From Reticulascus tulasneorum (Eukaryota > Ascomycota > Sordariomycetes > Glomerellales > Reticulascaceae), in assembly GCA_001557505.1 (NCBI GenBank), contig LSAX01000004.1, positions 2,542,001 to 2,606,000 on the forward strand: a stretch of DNA of 64,000 nucleotides, read 5' to 3'. Positions 12,596-24,718 of this stretch are shown here, piece by piece. A program made the position numbers and the translations under genes. How positions within the stretch are numbered: the stretch's first letter is position 1; every line of letters begins with the position of its first letter. Under the pieces are notes generated by a model. The model was not told where the DNA came from. It was given only the letters and a program-made list of their open reading frames with translations, and did not search any database.

Positions 12596-13642
12596 ATGGT
12601 GTCCAACTTGTTGAGTCGCAAGTTGTGCATGCCGCTTTGGTTGATTCTTTTAAATCACATTGTCTCGGGATTCGAAATTCCGACCTCAGACCGAACAGAC
12701 AAACTTCAATTCGAGCGCAGCACTCCGTCGTCATATCAGCTTTCACACCGGGACGAGTCAAGTTGCGTAACAGACAAACACACGGCTTGTGGGAACGGTC
12801 TTCCAGCAGACTTCTGTTGCTCGCCTGGTACCACATGCGTGGTACTTGCTGCGAACACCACGGCAGTCTGTTGCCCCCAAGGCGTGTCGTGTGCCATGAT
12901 AAAACCCATTACTTGCGACCTACGCCTTCAAAATGTGACATCAAACCCTGAGAGTCCAATTCACACAACGGCATTGGGGGCCTCCTTACCGGCATGTGGC
13001 GAAATTTGCTGTCCATTTGGCTATTCTTGTCAAGATGGCACTGCCTGTGTTCTCGACCAAGATCAGACTTCTTACACAGGCCTACGTCCAACGACGTCCG
13101 CAACGTCCGCAACGTCCGCAACGTCCGCGACAAGCAGCATACCTCTAACACAAACAGCCAGCAAGACAGCCGGCACACCAACCCCGACCAGCGCCCCTCA
13201 AGCGAGTTCGAATAATAATATCACCGCTATGGCGAGTGCAAAGTCAACTCAGTCACGAGGCTTAATCGCTGGAACGACCGTGGCAGCAATCTGCTCCATA
13301 GCTGGACTCGGTGTTCTTGGTTGGTGGAAAAGAGGGCTTATTCGTCAAAAGCTGGAGTCATCTAGGGCGTCCCTGGGTTGGTATCAGACATACTCGCCAA
13401 CGGTCGAGAATGAACCTTCCCTTCCGCTACACGAGCCTCGACGACCATTTTCCTACTTGATGGATACGCAGCTATCAACGCGAAAACACGATATCAACGT
13501 TTCAAGTCCAGATCAAACTTCAGGCGATGATATGCCGGTAGAGTTACCGGCGACGCCCGTTTCTTTCAGCATGTGGGATAAGAGCGGCACCGAAATACTA
13601 AGGCCAAAATCCAAGTACTCCCCGTTCTCAGTTACTTTATAG
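12596..13642 (+). CDS. Cys-rich single-pass membrane protein of unknown function
   Basis: A single exon encodes 348 residues. There is a hydrophobic signal segment (about 11-25). An ectodomain with 14 Cys between 57 and 151 follows and contains three copies of a CC-x-x-G-x-x-C block (CCSPGTTC at 74, CCPQGVSC at 92, CCPFGYSC at 138) and three or more N-glycosylation sites. A Ser/Thr/Ala-rich linker (about 160-220, with an SAT repeat) leads to one membrane segment (about 223-244) and a cytosolic tail of about 100 residues rich in Ser/Pro. The layout resembles fungal wall-sensor and surface receptors, and the CC blocks recall granulin-like folds, but I do not recognise a named family. Function is unknown; a cell-surface location is inferred. 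Confidence 0.85.
   Translation: MVSNLLSRKLCMPLWLILLNHIVSGFEIPTSDRTDKLQFERSTPSSYQLSHRDESSCVTDKHTACGNGLPADFCCSPGTTCVVLAANTTAVCCPQGVSCAMIKPITCDLRLQNVTSNPESPIHTTALGASLPACGEICCPFGYSCQDGTACVLDQDQTSYTGLRPTTSATSATSATSATSSIPLTQTASKTAGTPTPTSAPQASSNNNITAMASAKSTQSRGLIAGTTVAAICSIAGLGVLGWWKRGLIRQKLESSRASLGWYQTYSPTVENEPSLPLHEPRRPFSYLMDTQLSTRKHDINVSSPDQTSGDDMPVELPATPVSFSMWDKSGTEILRPKSKYSPFSVTL
13092..13131 (+). repeat. Tandem 9-base repeat in coding sequence
   Basis: Four near-exact copies of a gtccgcaac unit encode a Ser-Ala-Thr tripeptide repeat in the linker of the membrane protein. Copy number is likely to vary between strains. Confidence 0.85.
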
Positions 13643-14414
13643 TTTATTACTAGTTTGTATTCCGTATTTTCCATATTTGTACAACTTCTTGTATACTAGC
13701 ATGAGAAATGAGACAATGAATCTCTCTGCCTTTGTTCATACGAACTAACGGTACAAATTGAATCTCCCTGCGCGTTCTGTTCGATGCCTCCAGGTTCATT
13801 TTCAAAGCCCCGGTGTGGCTTCGAGCTCGAAGCACATAATACACGACAGAATCTGGCTGTCCAACTGAAGCCGGACTTGCTACGCTCCCCCCGGATCCAG
13901 CCCGTTCATTATCTCGCAGTCTGTATGCGAGTAGCAGCTTGTTAGAGCAGCAGTTTGCACCTTTATCGGATGTAAACTCCTATTGCGTTGTCTGCATGGG
14001 TCCTAAACACTAATAAGTATGGGGGGTTTCAACACAGGGCCTACTTGGATCTTTAACCTGGATCGGATCTCAGTCATAGAAACGCTTGAAATAACTTGCC
14101 TGGCAGACAACGAAGAGGGGGAGCCAAGTGGCAACGAAGCATCACTGGGATGGCTGCAAGAACTGCAAAACAAGATTCGAGTTCGTTTGCTCTAATGTTG
14201 CGGAGGCATTTACGCGTCTCTTTTATACAGCATATTTGCCAAATCCACAAGCCTACAGCGCCACCTAAATCCCAACCGTATAAAAACAAAACTTTGTGTA
14301 CACGAGCTCCCATCTCCAATTCTCCAAACAGCTGCAGCTATGGCGTTGTGTGTCAAAGATCCCCATCGATCTATGTATATACGTGGGGGGTTCCTAGTGC
14401 CGTGCTATCCGAAT
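13643..14414. other. Intergenic, convergent 3' ends
   Basis: About 770 bases between the membrane-protein stop (plus) and the PhoD-like stop (minus). Open frames of 60-110 codons overlap on both strands without motifs. Nothing is supported apart from the two 3' untranslated regions. Confidence 0.5.
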
Positions 14415-16510
14415 CTAAACGACCTTGAATCTATCCCAGAACGAGCTTGACTGGGCCTCTCGCACTGGTGGTGACAAGATCATCGTATTCCACGCTTCCT
14501 CGCCATCAACAAACAAGCGGTACTTCAGAGTGCTCTGATCACCCTCTGCCAGATTTTCAAAAGTGAGAGCTCCGAACTTGGAACTACCACTATGGATGTA
14601 CCTGTCACTAAGTCAGAACTCTGCTGACACAAACTCACGGTATAGAGGATACTCACTTGATTGCCACATCTTCCGCATCTTTTTGCTTGTAAGATCCAAA
14701 AGGAGAAGCAAATTGGTTGAGAGGACTAGTTGAGAACTCGTACGGTGCAGCAGTGTCCGGCCATCTTCCATATGTCGGAGGGGGGAACTTGGTGGCCGCA
14801 AATTCATGCCTGTCGCCAGACACGATGATGACTCCGATGCCACGCGCACCAGCATCCCACATTGCCTCCAGCACCATTCTTCTTTCAGCAAGGAAGCCAC
14901 CCCAAGTGTCCTTTCTGTTGACAGGCCAATTCTTCGTGAAGGGGATTGAAGAGGCTACAATCTTCCACTTCACACCCCGGGGCTCTGGCCTGTTCAACCA
15001 AGCGATAAAATCCTCAAGCTGTTCAGCGCCGAGCATAGTCTTTTCTGTGCTGTTGAATGCTATGTCATTACTGGAACGGTAAGATCTGGTATCCAGCATG
15101 AAGAAGCTGGCAGGTCCCTGTGTGAACTCAAAGTAGGTCGCTCCTGATCTCCGCACATTGGTGGTACCGGCTCTGATGGCTGGTGGTGGATTCGCTCTTG
15201 TATGGTAGTGATGCCATGGATCTACTGCCGCTGCGTAAACGCCGGTGGTGTTGGACGACCAGTCCTGCATCCTGGTTAGTCCAGCTTTCAAGAGTTTTCT
15301 TCTAATAGAGTCATAACTACATTGGCAATGTCGTGGTCATCAAGCACGTGTATCCAGCTTAGGTTCTGAGAGACCGGCGCCCAGTCTGGAGAAGCGTAGA
15401 CGTTGCGATACTTTTGGCGATAATGCTCGGCAGAAAATCCCGAACGCTTGGGCACATCGACGTAGATCCAATCCCCGAGGAATAACATAAATTGGGCTTG
15501 GAGGCTGGGAAGCAACCTGGCAAGAGGTCTGAGCCCGGGAATTGCGAGAGGATGCTCCAGCGGGTTATATGGAAAGCGAGGAAGTATGCATGACGTGGAC
15601 AAGAACGTAAACTTCCCGTCGTAGTGCTCTGGCATCTGGCCTGGCTTGGGAGGGGATGTGAACTCTCCAGATTGGTTGTTCGATGTTCTCCACTCGTAAA
15701 TCCTTTGCTGAGAGTGCCTCAAGGGGACCGTAAGAACCCCTGTGAAGTCGGTAGTGTTGTCAGTCCACCTCAAACCACCACCTGTCTGCCACAAGGGGTT
15801 GTCGAAAGGAGGCCGCGGGTCCTTGATGTGAATCTCGAGCGTGACTGGCATCTTCGACTGATCTGGTTCCCTGATGACAAACTTTGCTTCGGTAGGGGAG
15901 ACATATCCTAGCCGAACAAACGAGAGATCGTGGTTTGGATGATATAATGGAACCCTGTAGAGCACATCGGCGGTCATGCCAATTAAAGCGGCATTGATGA
16001 GAAAAGTCAGGAGCGAGAGAGTTAGACTGTTCGGACTTGGCGCTCCGGTGAGCAGAGTCTTCCATAGTTTCACCGGCTTCCTTTCCACAACAAGTGTCTC
16101 CTCTATTACGATCTCTTCCCCAACGACTTCGCCATTCTGGCTCCCATCGTCCGTCGCATCGTCTGCTGCTGTCCTCTCCTTGATTGTGACATCAACTTCG
16201 TCATCAATGACATCGTACTTAGGTTCGGTCAGAAACCCTGAGATGAACGAGGGCACGTATACGGCAAAGAGGGCATATATCGCTGCGGGGAGTACGGCCT
16301 ATATCGTGATTAATGTAAAAGCCCAGAACTTGTACGACGGCTCCCAAAGAGCGACTTACAGGTCCCTGAAACTATGACCAAAAATACAGCTGTCAGCGCA
16401 ATTGATCGACTAGAGGTAAACGAGTGAGGACTTACCCATCTAAGAAAGAGGTAGGAGACAATCCGTAAAGCTATGGAGGAGAAAAGCGCAATCCTCGTCT
16501 GGATGGCCAT
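14415..16510 (-). CDS. PhoD-like metallophosphatase, membrane-anchored
   Basis: Five exons: 16510-16436, 16371-16360, 16298-15321, 15264-14657, 14601-14415, giving 619 residues with every junction in frame. The N-terminus holds hydrophobic segments (about 5-50 and about 105-125), then a beta-sandwich-like domain, then a PhoD metallophosphatase core with FLGDWIY, DDHDIAND (349-356) and SGDRHEF. PhoD enzymes are Ca/Fe-dependent alkaline phosphodiesterases; fungal members with this layout are multi-pass or anchored proteins of unknown substrate. Exon 2 is a 12-base microexon (FQGP) between GTCATAG and GTAAGT, which joins the first hydrophobic segment (ending FLRW) to AVLPAAIYALF. The last exon ends SFWDRFKVV. 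The start is the first ATG of the hydrophobic frame. Confidence 0.87.
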
Positions 16511-17075
16511 TTGCGATGGCTACTCAGCGTTGCTGGCGGCCTTGGGACGTGTACTACGAACGATGCGCGCCAAATGTCCGCATGCAGACAATCAAACGTG
16601 AATAAAAAAAGAAGTTGAGGCGCAACGTTAGCTCAAGCTATATCTGCGGAAAACCAACGTGGTTCTAGAAACCGAGCTTTCTCAAATGCCCGTGGCTTGC
16701 ATGGAGGGGAGGAGGAGACTGCAGTTCATCCGGAATGCCAGCCAAAACTTGGAGCTTCCTGAGACAGGTCGATGATGAGGTCACCATAGGGCTTTTGGCT
16801 GAAACAGCGACAGAGGGACAGGGGCAGTACCTAAGCCGCTACCTACTTCGGGTAAGGGGTAAGGTACCTAGCATGTGAAGTGTGATTAGCGGACCTAATG
16901 TACCGGGGGACCTATCACCTCGCAGGGGTCGGTCTCCTTATTTTCCGCTGCCGAAAGTTCATCGTGGCCCGTTCTCCTGCATTTCCCATCTTTGACCCTT
17001 TTGGCGACAACTTGTCCTGAAAATTAATTGCGTCCAGAACAGCTCCGAGCTTAGGATCCCACAACACAGCTCATC
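16511..17075. promoter_or_regulatory. Divergent promoter region, PhoD-like / p24
   Basis: 565 bases separate the two start codons. An AGGTACCTA palindrome sits at 16862-16870, a motif seen repeatedly in gaps of this window. A C/T-rich stretch precedes the p24 start. No coding frame is supported. Confidence 0.5.
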
Positions 17076-17887
17076 ATGAGGTTGCCGATAATACTAGGCG
17101 GGCTTTTTGCCTGCGCTGTATCCCAGGTTGCAGCTACAGCTTTGACATACAAGCTTCACGCCAACGAGAGAGCCTGCTTTTTTACCAGCACCGAGAAAGA
17201 GGGTGAGAAGATCGCCTTTTACTTCGCAGTATGTAGCTTCCCCCCCTTCCTACTTGCTGCAATACATTCAGTGCGCTAATTGACGCGTCTAGGTGCAATC
17301 TGGCGGCTCTTTCGATATCGATTACGAGGTAAAGGGACCCGGTGGACGAATTGTCTTGGATGGAACAAAGGAACGACAGGGTGATTTCGTCTTCACTGCC
17401 AACCAGGCAGGTGAATATGAATTCTGTTTCAACAATGAGATGAGCACATTCGCCGAGAAGTTTGTCGACTTTGAGATTGCGGTTAGTTGTCAAGATTCTG
17501 TTTATCGTTTATCGTACTGATCTCAGTCGTCCATCTAGGTGGAGAACGAAGCGCGAGCTCAGTTGCCCTCCAAAGCAGGATCCGACCCGGCGCTGTCGTC
17601 TGTCCTAGAAGATTCAATCTTCAAGCTCTCAGGCCAGCTTTCCACCATCTCCAGAGGACAAAAGTACTTCCGAACCAGAGAGAATCGCAATTTCAGCACA
17701 GTTCGCAGCACGGAGAAGAGAATCATCAACTTTAGTATGATCCAGTCTGGCCTGATTATCTTGATGGGTGCTTTGCAGGTGTTCATTGTCAGATTCTTCT
17801 TCCAGGTATGTTTTGCCATCCTTCCTCGTCCCCTGTACCATCTTTTAACATATCTATGTCCAGGGAGCACGCAAGGGCTATGTATGA
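17076..17887 (+). CDS. p24 family (emp24/gp25L) vesicle cargo receptor
   Basis: Four exons: 17076-17228, 17293-17481, 17539-17805, 17864-17887, giving 210 residues; all introns are phase 0. The order is a signal peptide (about 1-20), a GOLD domain starting LTYKLHANERACFFT with the paired Cys that forms the disulfide (the second in EFCFNNEMS), a coiled-coil stretch, one membrane segment (about 180-202, SGLIILMGALQVFIVRFFF) and a short cytosolic tail QGARKGYV. The p24 proteins form hetero-oligomers that cycle between ER and Golgi in COPI and COPII vesicles. The wording is closer to the Erp-type members than to Emp24 or Erv25; the subfamily is not certain. The last exon encodes only seven residues, which form the cytosolic sorting tail. 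Confidence 0.92.
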
Positions 17888-19052
17888 AGGATGGCTTAAA
17901 AGTCTGGTTCTGGATTCATGAGGCGCAGGCTAAGGGATTTTGAGGAGACTCATGTATATCATCATTTACGGAACGAGTAGGGTGGCCTAAGAAAGGTAGC
18001 CAATAGACCATATCGTCTGAATCTACCATGATACAGCTGCAACTTGTAAAGATGTACAAACACACAATCACGCAGTCACAGAAGCATGTCCGTCTAAAAT
18101 TCGTATCAAGCTGGAGAAACTGTCTGGGACATCCTCACAAGTAAATTAGAGTGGTGCAAAATCTGCACCTCAGAGGAATGATATCTACGAATGGGAGCAC
18201 GTTGTGGTCTTGTCCAGCGATTTCTTCTGGCTTTCTCGAGCAATTGGCAAGCGAGTTGGACCTCCTGGTCACGCTATCATGCCTTCCTCGCCCCAGTCCG
18301 TGGACAGTAAGCAACGAAAACAAATGAATCTCACTGAGAGAAACGGGCCAAAAATTCTCTAGCCGGCCGAAGCCAACTAGAAGTGGTCATGTTATAGTTT
18401 TCAACTAGCAAAAACACGATCTCGGACGAATCCTCACTATTCAAGAGTTAGCAAAGTACGTACTCGAAAAGCAAAGCTGGTGTTCCTACCTGATACGCGT
18501 AAAGCCCATGCACTTAGATGAGGAAAGAAAAGAAAGAGAAAACAGTAAGATGGCGGGAGGGACGAGGGAAATTTATACCCACGGATAGAGGCTCCAAAAG
18601 AAACAGATCAATCTAGGTACGTACCTAAATAGCCAGGTACCTCAATAATAGCTACACGGTACGTATCCTCTCATCAATGGCTACCTATTAAAGTGCAGCC
18701 AGGCATAAACCTCACAGTGAGTAAAACAGAACATGTGCCAAGTCGGCACTGTGCAGGCTGAGGCTGGAGAGCTGTGGCACAAGCGCGCCATCCACGTGAA
18801 GCTCCATAATTCTTACGTTCCACCAGAGCTCCACGATCCTCTCGGCTTAAGCACTTACAGCCTCGCAAAGCCAAGCCAGCGACTCTAACGCTTTTGACTT
18901 TATACTCCTCCATTCAACCCGCCGAAAACATCTCCGGCTCTCTGCTTCGGACGTCGCACTTATGCATCTGCGAGGAAGCCGTGTACCGTGACCACCGCTT
19001 GTGGAGACGGTGATTAGATGCAGTTGTCGCATTGCACTTGTGGGTTTTGTCA
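17888..19052. other. Intergenic, with GGTACC motif cluster
   Basis: About 1.17 kb between two plus-strand genes. TAGGTACGTACCTA (18614-18627) and CAGGTACCTC (18634-18643) lie close together. Open frames on the minus strand at 18674-19288 are shadows without motifs. The region should contain the promoter of the chromodomain gene. Confidence 0.5.
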
Positions 19053-22000
19053 ATGACTGGGCAACCTCGCCATTCTCGAACCCGTAATCGAAAAAGCTCG
19101 AAACCAAGCCCTGCGACAAATTGGTGGACAATTAGGGATATTATAGGGGAGAGAAGGAATAAAGGCAAGCTCGAGTATCTCGTGGACTGGGAAAACGATC
19201 CAAACACTGGCGAAGCATTCGATCCAACTTGGGTATGTCTGTTGTTGATACGATATGCGTATATCTTACTCACAATAGCAGTCTTCACCCAGCGACGTTA
19301 CTGCAAAGGCGATTTTCGACTGGAAGAGAAAGCACCAAGGCTTGCGAGCAACCGCTGAGCCTACGTCGCCCGACTCGGTCAACAGCAGCCAGTCCGTACG
19401 AGACCCAAATTGGCGCAAGAGACGCCGCGCAAATGATACGTATCTAAGGGCAGACTCTTCTACAGGATCCAGTGAAGACGAAGCTGGGCTAGCGAAAAGG
19501 CAAAGAGTTGGGAGAGATACTGCGTTGCAGGAGCCTGAATCAGACGACTCTTCGTCATTGGATTGTTTGGAGAATATCTCTGATATTCTAGTCGGTGCAC
19601 ACCGCATCATTGTCGAGCTACCTCGACAGCCTGAACTTGACCCATCTGAGTATCAGTTGCTGAGTTTGTCTTCAAGCTCCATCTCCGGTGCATCTCAGCC
19701 CATTTCAGAAGTCCGGCTTGAAGATTCTCAGGCTCCTTCTGCGGCAGAAGTGGACCAACGGACGATTCCAGACTCACAAGAATACACAGCAGGCGACACG
19801 TCTGTCCAAACTGAGAGCCAGCCGCAATCGCAGACATTACTGCAGCTTAGCACTCAATCACAAGCAGCAGTAATTTCCGAGACGATACCTGCTTTTGTAC
19901 GAGAAATTCCAGACTCACAAAAGGAATCAACCCTCAACTCTATAGTCCAGACACCAGTCGAAGAAACGAGCCCTTCAGTCTCAAATCGACTAATCCAGGA
20001 CCTCGCACGGCCTGTAAACTTGCGCCTTGCGAGCAATCCAGTCTCAGACATTCCTTCACGGCAACCAGACGACCACCTAGACGCATCTAGAAGCCCCAGT
20101 CATATTGCCTTTGTTTTTTCGGCACCAGAATCGCAGAATAGCGAGCGAGGCCCGCCTATAGGTCATCTTGAGCCGGAACTGACTCCCTCACCATTTTTCC
20201 TAACGCAACTGGACTTCGCAACAGAACTTCCAGATTTTGAGAGTTCAATCGGGGAGCCGGAAAGTCAAGATCACATTTCAGAAGGAGTAACAAATAGCGC
20301 TAAGCAAACCGAGTCTATAACTGCCGAACAGGCTGCCCAGATTATCCCGAATCTATTAGGCAATTTTGACATTGACACCTATCACGAAAGCAACTCAACG
20401 GGGGAGAGCGTTGTGCCAGACACAGTGCTCCGCAAGGCGCATCAGATCGAAGTACTACGAGACACAACTCCAAGTCAAGCGCAAAGTGAGGAGGGAGGAA
20501 GCGAGAGGCAAGTTCAACCTGATTCGCCGGATCTGAGGAGTTTGGCCCAAGTTCTAAGTAGCCCTGCAGAGATCTGGGACAGCCAAGAATTGGGCGACGG
20601 TAAGGAAGACTACTTTCAATCGTGTGTTGAACGGCACTCCATTCCTTTATCCGGCAGCGCTGAACCTCATCAAGCAGACGCCGATAGTTGCTTGAGGCAA
20701 TCTTTGAGAAGCACAAGTATGGAGAGCTCTTCAAGCAGGCCGCTTTCTGCGGTTGAGGAGCTGATGCAACTCCAACAGGCAGCAATACAAGAAGCACTGG
20801 CTGAGCGACCGCTTTACAGCCCTACCGGTGTGCCGGAGCTGACTACACAAGGCGAATCTTTGCCGGCTACGAATCTGTTGGTGGATACTTCGGTTTCTGT
20901 TGACGAGCAATCCATCGAACCACCTTCTATTCACATCAACTCCCTGCCACAAGAGTCGAGTCAGTTGGAATCCGAAGAAGCTCTCGGGCCTTCGCTGGAT
21001 GTACTTGCCACCGTATCCGATTCAGCGCAAATATTAGCATCGGCGTTGCCGGAATTCTCGATGTCCGCTGAGGATGAACTAAGACTTGCTGCAAACTCCG
21101 CATTCAACTCCGTCTCTTTGATGTCTGGCACATTGTTGCCATCTCCGATCATCAACTCGATACCAACCACTGTGTCGCCGTCTGAGATCAGCAGATCCAT
21201 TGAGCCTGAAGATGCGGACCTTCTGGTTCTTCCACAGATCGTCGATAGCCCACAGCTTGGCGCGTTGAATGCGGAAGAGGAGACGGTCACTGAGATTGGC
21301 GTTGTCTCATCAGCTTCGTCCCTTGACGACGCACATCAATACTCGCTACCTGTGCCCTTGGCACCGCTCGACACATCCCCGAATGAGTACACAGTCACGA
21401 TACCCTTTCCTGTCAATATTGCACCACAGTATCTTGGTCTGATCAGAAACTACAAATCCGCCATAGAAGCATTTACGCAGTGCATGGAAGAAGGCAAAAT
21501 ACCCGAGCAGCATGTCATACACGCAATTGATCGCTTGATTGCACAGCTTCTGGATTTCTGTGACTATCCGCCAGCCATAGACGGACCAGAATTCGACCTA
21601 TTATCAGCAGGTGATCTGAAAAAGCATGCGGTTGGCACGAATACCAAGTTTTTCTTTGTTGCCAATCTTCTTGACTTCCTCAAAGCTGAAAATAAAAAGG
21701 TTTTGATTGTCGCACGTTCCGTAAGGTTGCTGGGCTACCTCGAGGCAGTTGTTGGCACAAGCGACATTTTATATACCCGATCTGGCTTGGGAGAACTTCA
21801 ATACGACCTGGGATCACCCCTACAGGTCGTTTTGGCTGATACTGATCAAGACTTATCGGATGCGCCAAGTGACTTCGATGTGGTAATTGGCTTCGACTAT
21901 GCGTACACAGCCTCGCCTATAGCCAAACAGCTCTATCGCAATCGCCATGATCATCTTAGCAAGAAACCGATGGTCATATCACTAGTGATCACATACTCAG

Positions 22001-23447
22001 TTGAGCATCTTGACCTGGCAATACCTCGCGACCAAGATGAGCTTGAGAGGAAGAACGCGTTGCTGATATCCATCTTCAGGTCCAGACCGCTTCTGGCTGA
22101 ACCTGAGCGTGGGGATTTGGTCGACAATATCGCCGCAGAATTTGCCAAGCAGATCATTGATCCCAATCCGAACTTCATTTGGCAGCCTGAGGAAATCCCG
22201 GGCATGGTCCTAGACTTCTACCACAGCAGCCAGGTCCCAGCAACATTTCCACAAGACGAGGACTCTGCCGACCCAATCAACCGCAAACGGAAACTGGTGA
22301 GTCGGAGTGTAGCATTATCGTGCCGAAGCAGAGCTAACTAGATACGCTGCAGGGCGATTCTGAAGAAGATACGCCAAAACGAATGCGTGTGGCGTCGCCT
22401 GCAGAGACTACTAGCAAAGGCGCCACTTCTGTCAACATAGACGAAGTAGTTCGTAACCAGATCAACCCTGATCCTACGCACAGGAAAGTTGTAACAACGC
22501 AAAGCCACTTGGACAGTTTGGCAGCAAAGGTATGATGAGCCCGGCCAGAACAATTTAAGCACAGCGCTAACCATTCATCGCAGATATCCGATTTTGAAGG
22601 CCAACTCAAGGAGAAAGGAAGTCTTGAGGCGGACCTTCGCAGACAGATCACGAGGCTGTCAAAGCAGGTCAAAAGCTACGATAAGACATTCAATGACATT
22701 CAACGACAACATCTGGCAGCACTTCATGAGCGAAGCAAGTTTGAGGCGGAACGTAAAGAGGCCACTGCCCTTGCGGAAAGTGCCACTGCCAAGCTTGAAT
22801 TAAGCCTGGCAAACGTTTCCAAACTGGAGGCGCAGCTAGCAAAGACCAACGAAGTGATGAAATCCTCGGACAGCTCGATACTCGTCAATTTGTCTGATAC
22901 AAAGAGGGAATTGGACGACGCCAACCAAAATACTTTATCGTTGAAGAAAAAGACGGCCGGTATTGAGAGCGAGCTGCAGTATACACGCAATGCTTATCAA
23001 GGGGAACGCCAAGCTAACGGGGATCTGACCGCCTCAAATGCCGACCTGAGAGGGAGGATTACCTTGCTAGAGCGTACAGCAGCCGAGAACTTCACCAAAA
23101 TCCAGAGAATCAACGCCGCACAGGAGAATCAAGCACTGCAGAGGATGGTGATTGAGGCGCAGACCATTGCGAAAGATCGTGAGAGGGAACTGGATCGCGT
23201 CCGGGAGGAGCTACGGTCGATGAAGAACGGCCGGCGAGAAACTCGCCAGCAGAGCGTGCCCAGGAGCCCCCGGATGGGAGTGATGAGCCCTAGACCAGGC
23301 CGGGTGATTGCAGCTCCAGCTAGTAGAGGAACATCCCCGGCGCCAGCGAGTACTCTGGAAGGGGCCGTCATAGCTCCTCCTGTTCCTGGAATGACGTATT
23401 TCAACCAGCAGCCTGGCAATGGTCGATGGGGCCATTTGAGGGACTAA
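19053..23447 (+). CDS. cdp-2: Chromodomain HDA1-complex subunit (Hda2/Hda3-like, CDP-2 type)
   Basis: Four exons: 19053-19232, 19279-22296, 22353-22529, 22584-23447, giving 1412 residues. A chromodomain lies at about 20-75 (WWTIRDIIGERRNKGKLEYL, LVDWENDP, FDPTW). A long disordered Ser/Glu/Gln-rich stretch fills about 80-760. Then comes a domain like the class II HDAC complex subunits 2 and 3 (about 770-1030; features IRNYKSAIEAFTQCME, TKFFFVANLLDFLKAENKKV, DVVIGFDYAYTASPIAKQL), which is a degenerate SNF2-helicase-like fold. The C-terminus is a coiled coil (about 1125-1330). In Neurospora the chromodomain protein CDP-2 recruits HDA-1 to heterochromatin in the HCHC complex; this gene is inferred to be the equivalent. 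Two adjacent acceptors (AATAG and GCAG) are possible at exon 2 and differ by one residue. The start is the first ATG before the chromodomain. Confidence 0.86.
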
Positions 23448-23912
23448 CGGTGGATAGAACGGGCAGAGAGAGGCTGGCAGACTGTGTGGGATCTTGGCAT
23501 GTGGAGATGAACGTCAGGGCGGAGGATTGGAATCCGTGCCGGGAGTCCATATAAGTTGACGATGGAAGCAGATCGTCGATTCTCATGATATCATGTCTTG
23601 TTTGCGTATAGACGGCGAGCGCCTAGCTTTCGCATTGATGGCGTTATAGACATCTAGCTTACGGAAGCAGCTATGTTCTTGCCTTCTTGTAATCATTGCA
23701 ATGAGATAGTCACAATGCTCTTCAAACCTTTTCATCATCTCAACACTGCACCATGGAATTCAAGGACCTGTACAGGGACTTTAATTGAGTTTGCACTACC
23801 AGAAACTCCCCTTCTATCAGCTGCACTGCTTCCTCCATCCTTTTACCTCTAGTAACATGTACAATTACCCCCTCCGATAGGGGCCCCCTTCCAATCAAGA
23901 CAGGTATACATT
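23448..23912. other. Intergenic, convergent 3' ends
   Basis: About 465 bases between the stop codons of the chromodomain gene and COX6. Two short open frames on the minus strand (23401-23586 and similar) carry no motif. The stretch is T/C-rich towards COX6, consistent with the two 3' untranslated regions. Confidence 0.5.
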
Positions 23913-24718
23913 CTACTTCTTCTCTTCCGGATACAAGTCCTCCTTCAGGGGGACACCGAGTTCTTCTCGTAGCGGCTTCAGCTCCTCAAGATACTGCTCA
24001 TATTGTCCCTTGTTCTCGACCTTCGCCTTCAGACCTGCAATGCAATCGTCAGCCTATCATTCCAGAAGTTTCTTCCTCCCTGGATCGGAGGAGCCGTTAT
24101 ATCGTACCTTCGAAGACTCGCACGGCTGTGGCGAAATCATTCACCCTTCTTGCTGCTTTTAACGCGGCGGCAACGACTGAGGGAGAGGGCACCAAGTCGT
24201 AGGCGAAGGCGTTGTTGAGGTTGCGCTGCAACGACGAGTCAGTCCGTGATCAGGCCACTTTCTCAAACCCCGGCTTCCGGGATGAAGAATCACCGTACCT
24301 GCAGCTCAAAAACGTCCTGAACGCCATCGAACTCCTTCTCGAATCTGTCGAATGATGCGGATTAGCAATTGAACCGCGATGTCATAAATTGAAGTCCCCG
24401 AACATAGCCGAGGGCGAAATAGTGAATTGCGGGAAAATGGCGTGAGGGCACCCATCAGCCCCGAAAACAAGAATGCTTTGCTCACCTCGCAGAAAACTCC
24501 TCAAAGGTCTCCTCCTCTCCGTGTCCGCTTTGCAGCCTGGTAGAGGTGCTGAAGCTCGACGCCGAAGCCGGAATGCCGGATCCCGCGATCAGGCCAGGCA
24601 GGAGAATGCTGGATCGGGCGACCAAGGGCTGGGTGGCTGGTCGGCAGACGGGATTTGCACGGAAGAAGGTCGATGTCGAGCTGCGAGCTGCGACGCGGAA
24701 GATTGAGGCGGAAGACAT
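23913..24718 (-). CDS. COX6: Cytochrome c oxidase subunit VI (Cox6 / Va)
   Basis: Four exons: 24718-24486, 24344-24299, 24225-24108, 24034-23913, giving 172 residues. The protein begins with a mitochondrial targeting peptide (MSSASIFRVAARSSTSTFFR). The mature part starts near SGHGEEETFEEFSARFEKEF and continues with the Cox6 helical repeat: RNLNNAFAYDLVPSPSVV, AALKAARRVNDFATAVRVFE, QYEQYLEELKPLREELGV. It is a nuclear-encoded subunit on the matrix side of complex IV. The first intron is 141 bases, long for this window. The gene is divergent from the elongase gene 3.9 kb away, with a dead transposon between them. Confidence 0.95.
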
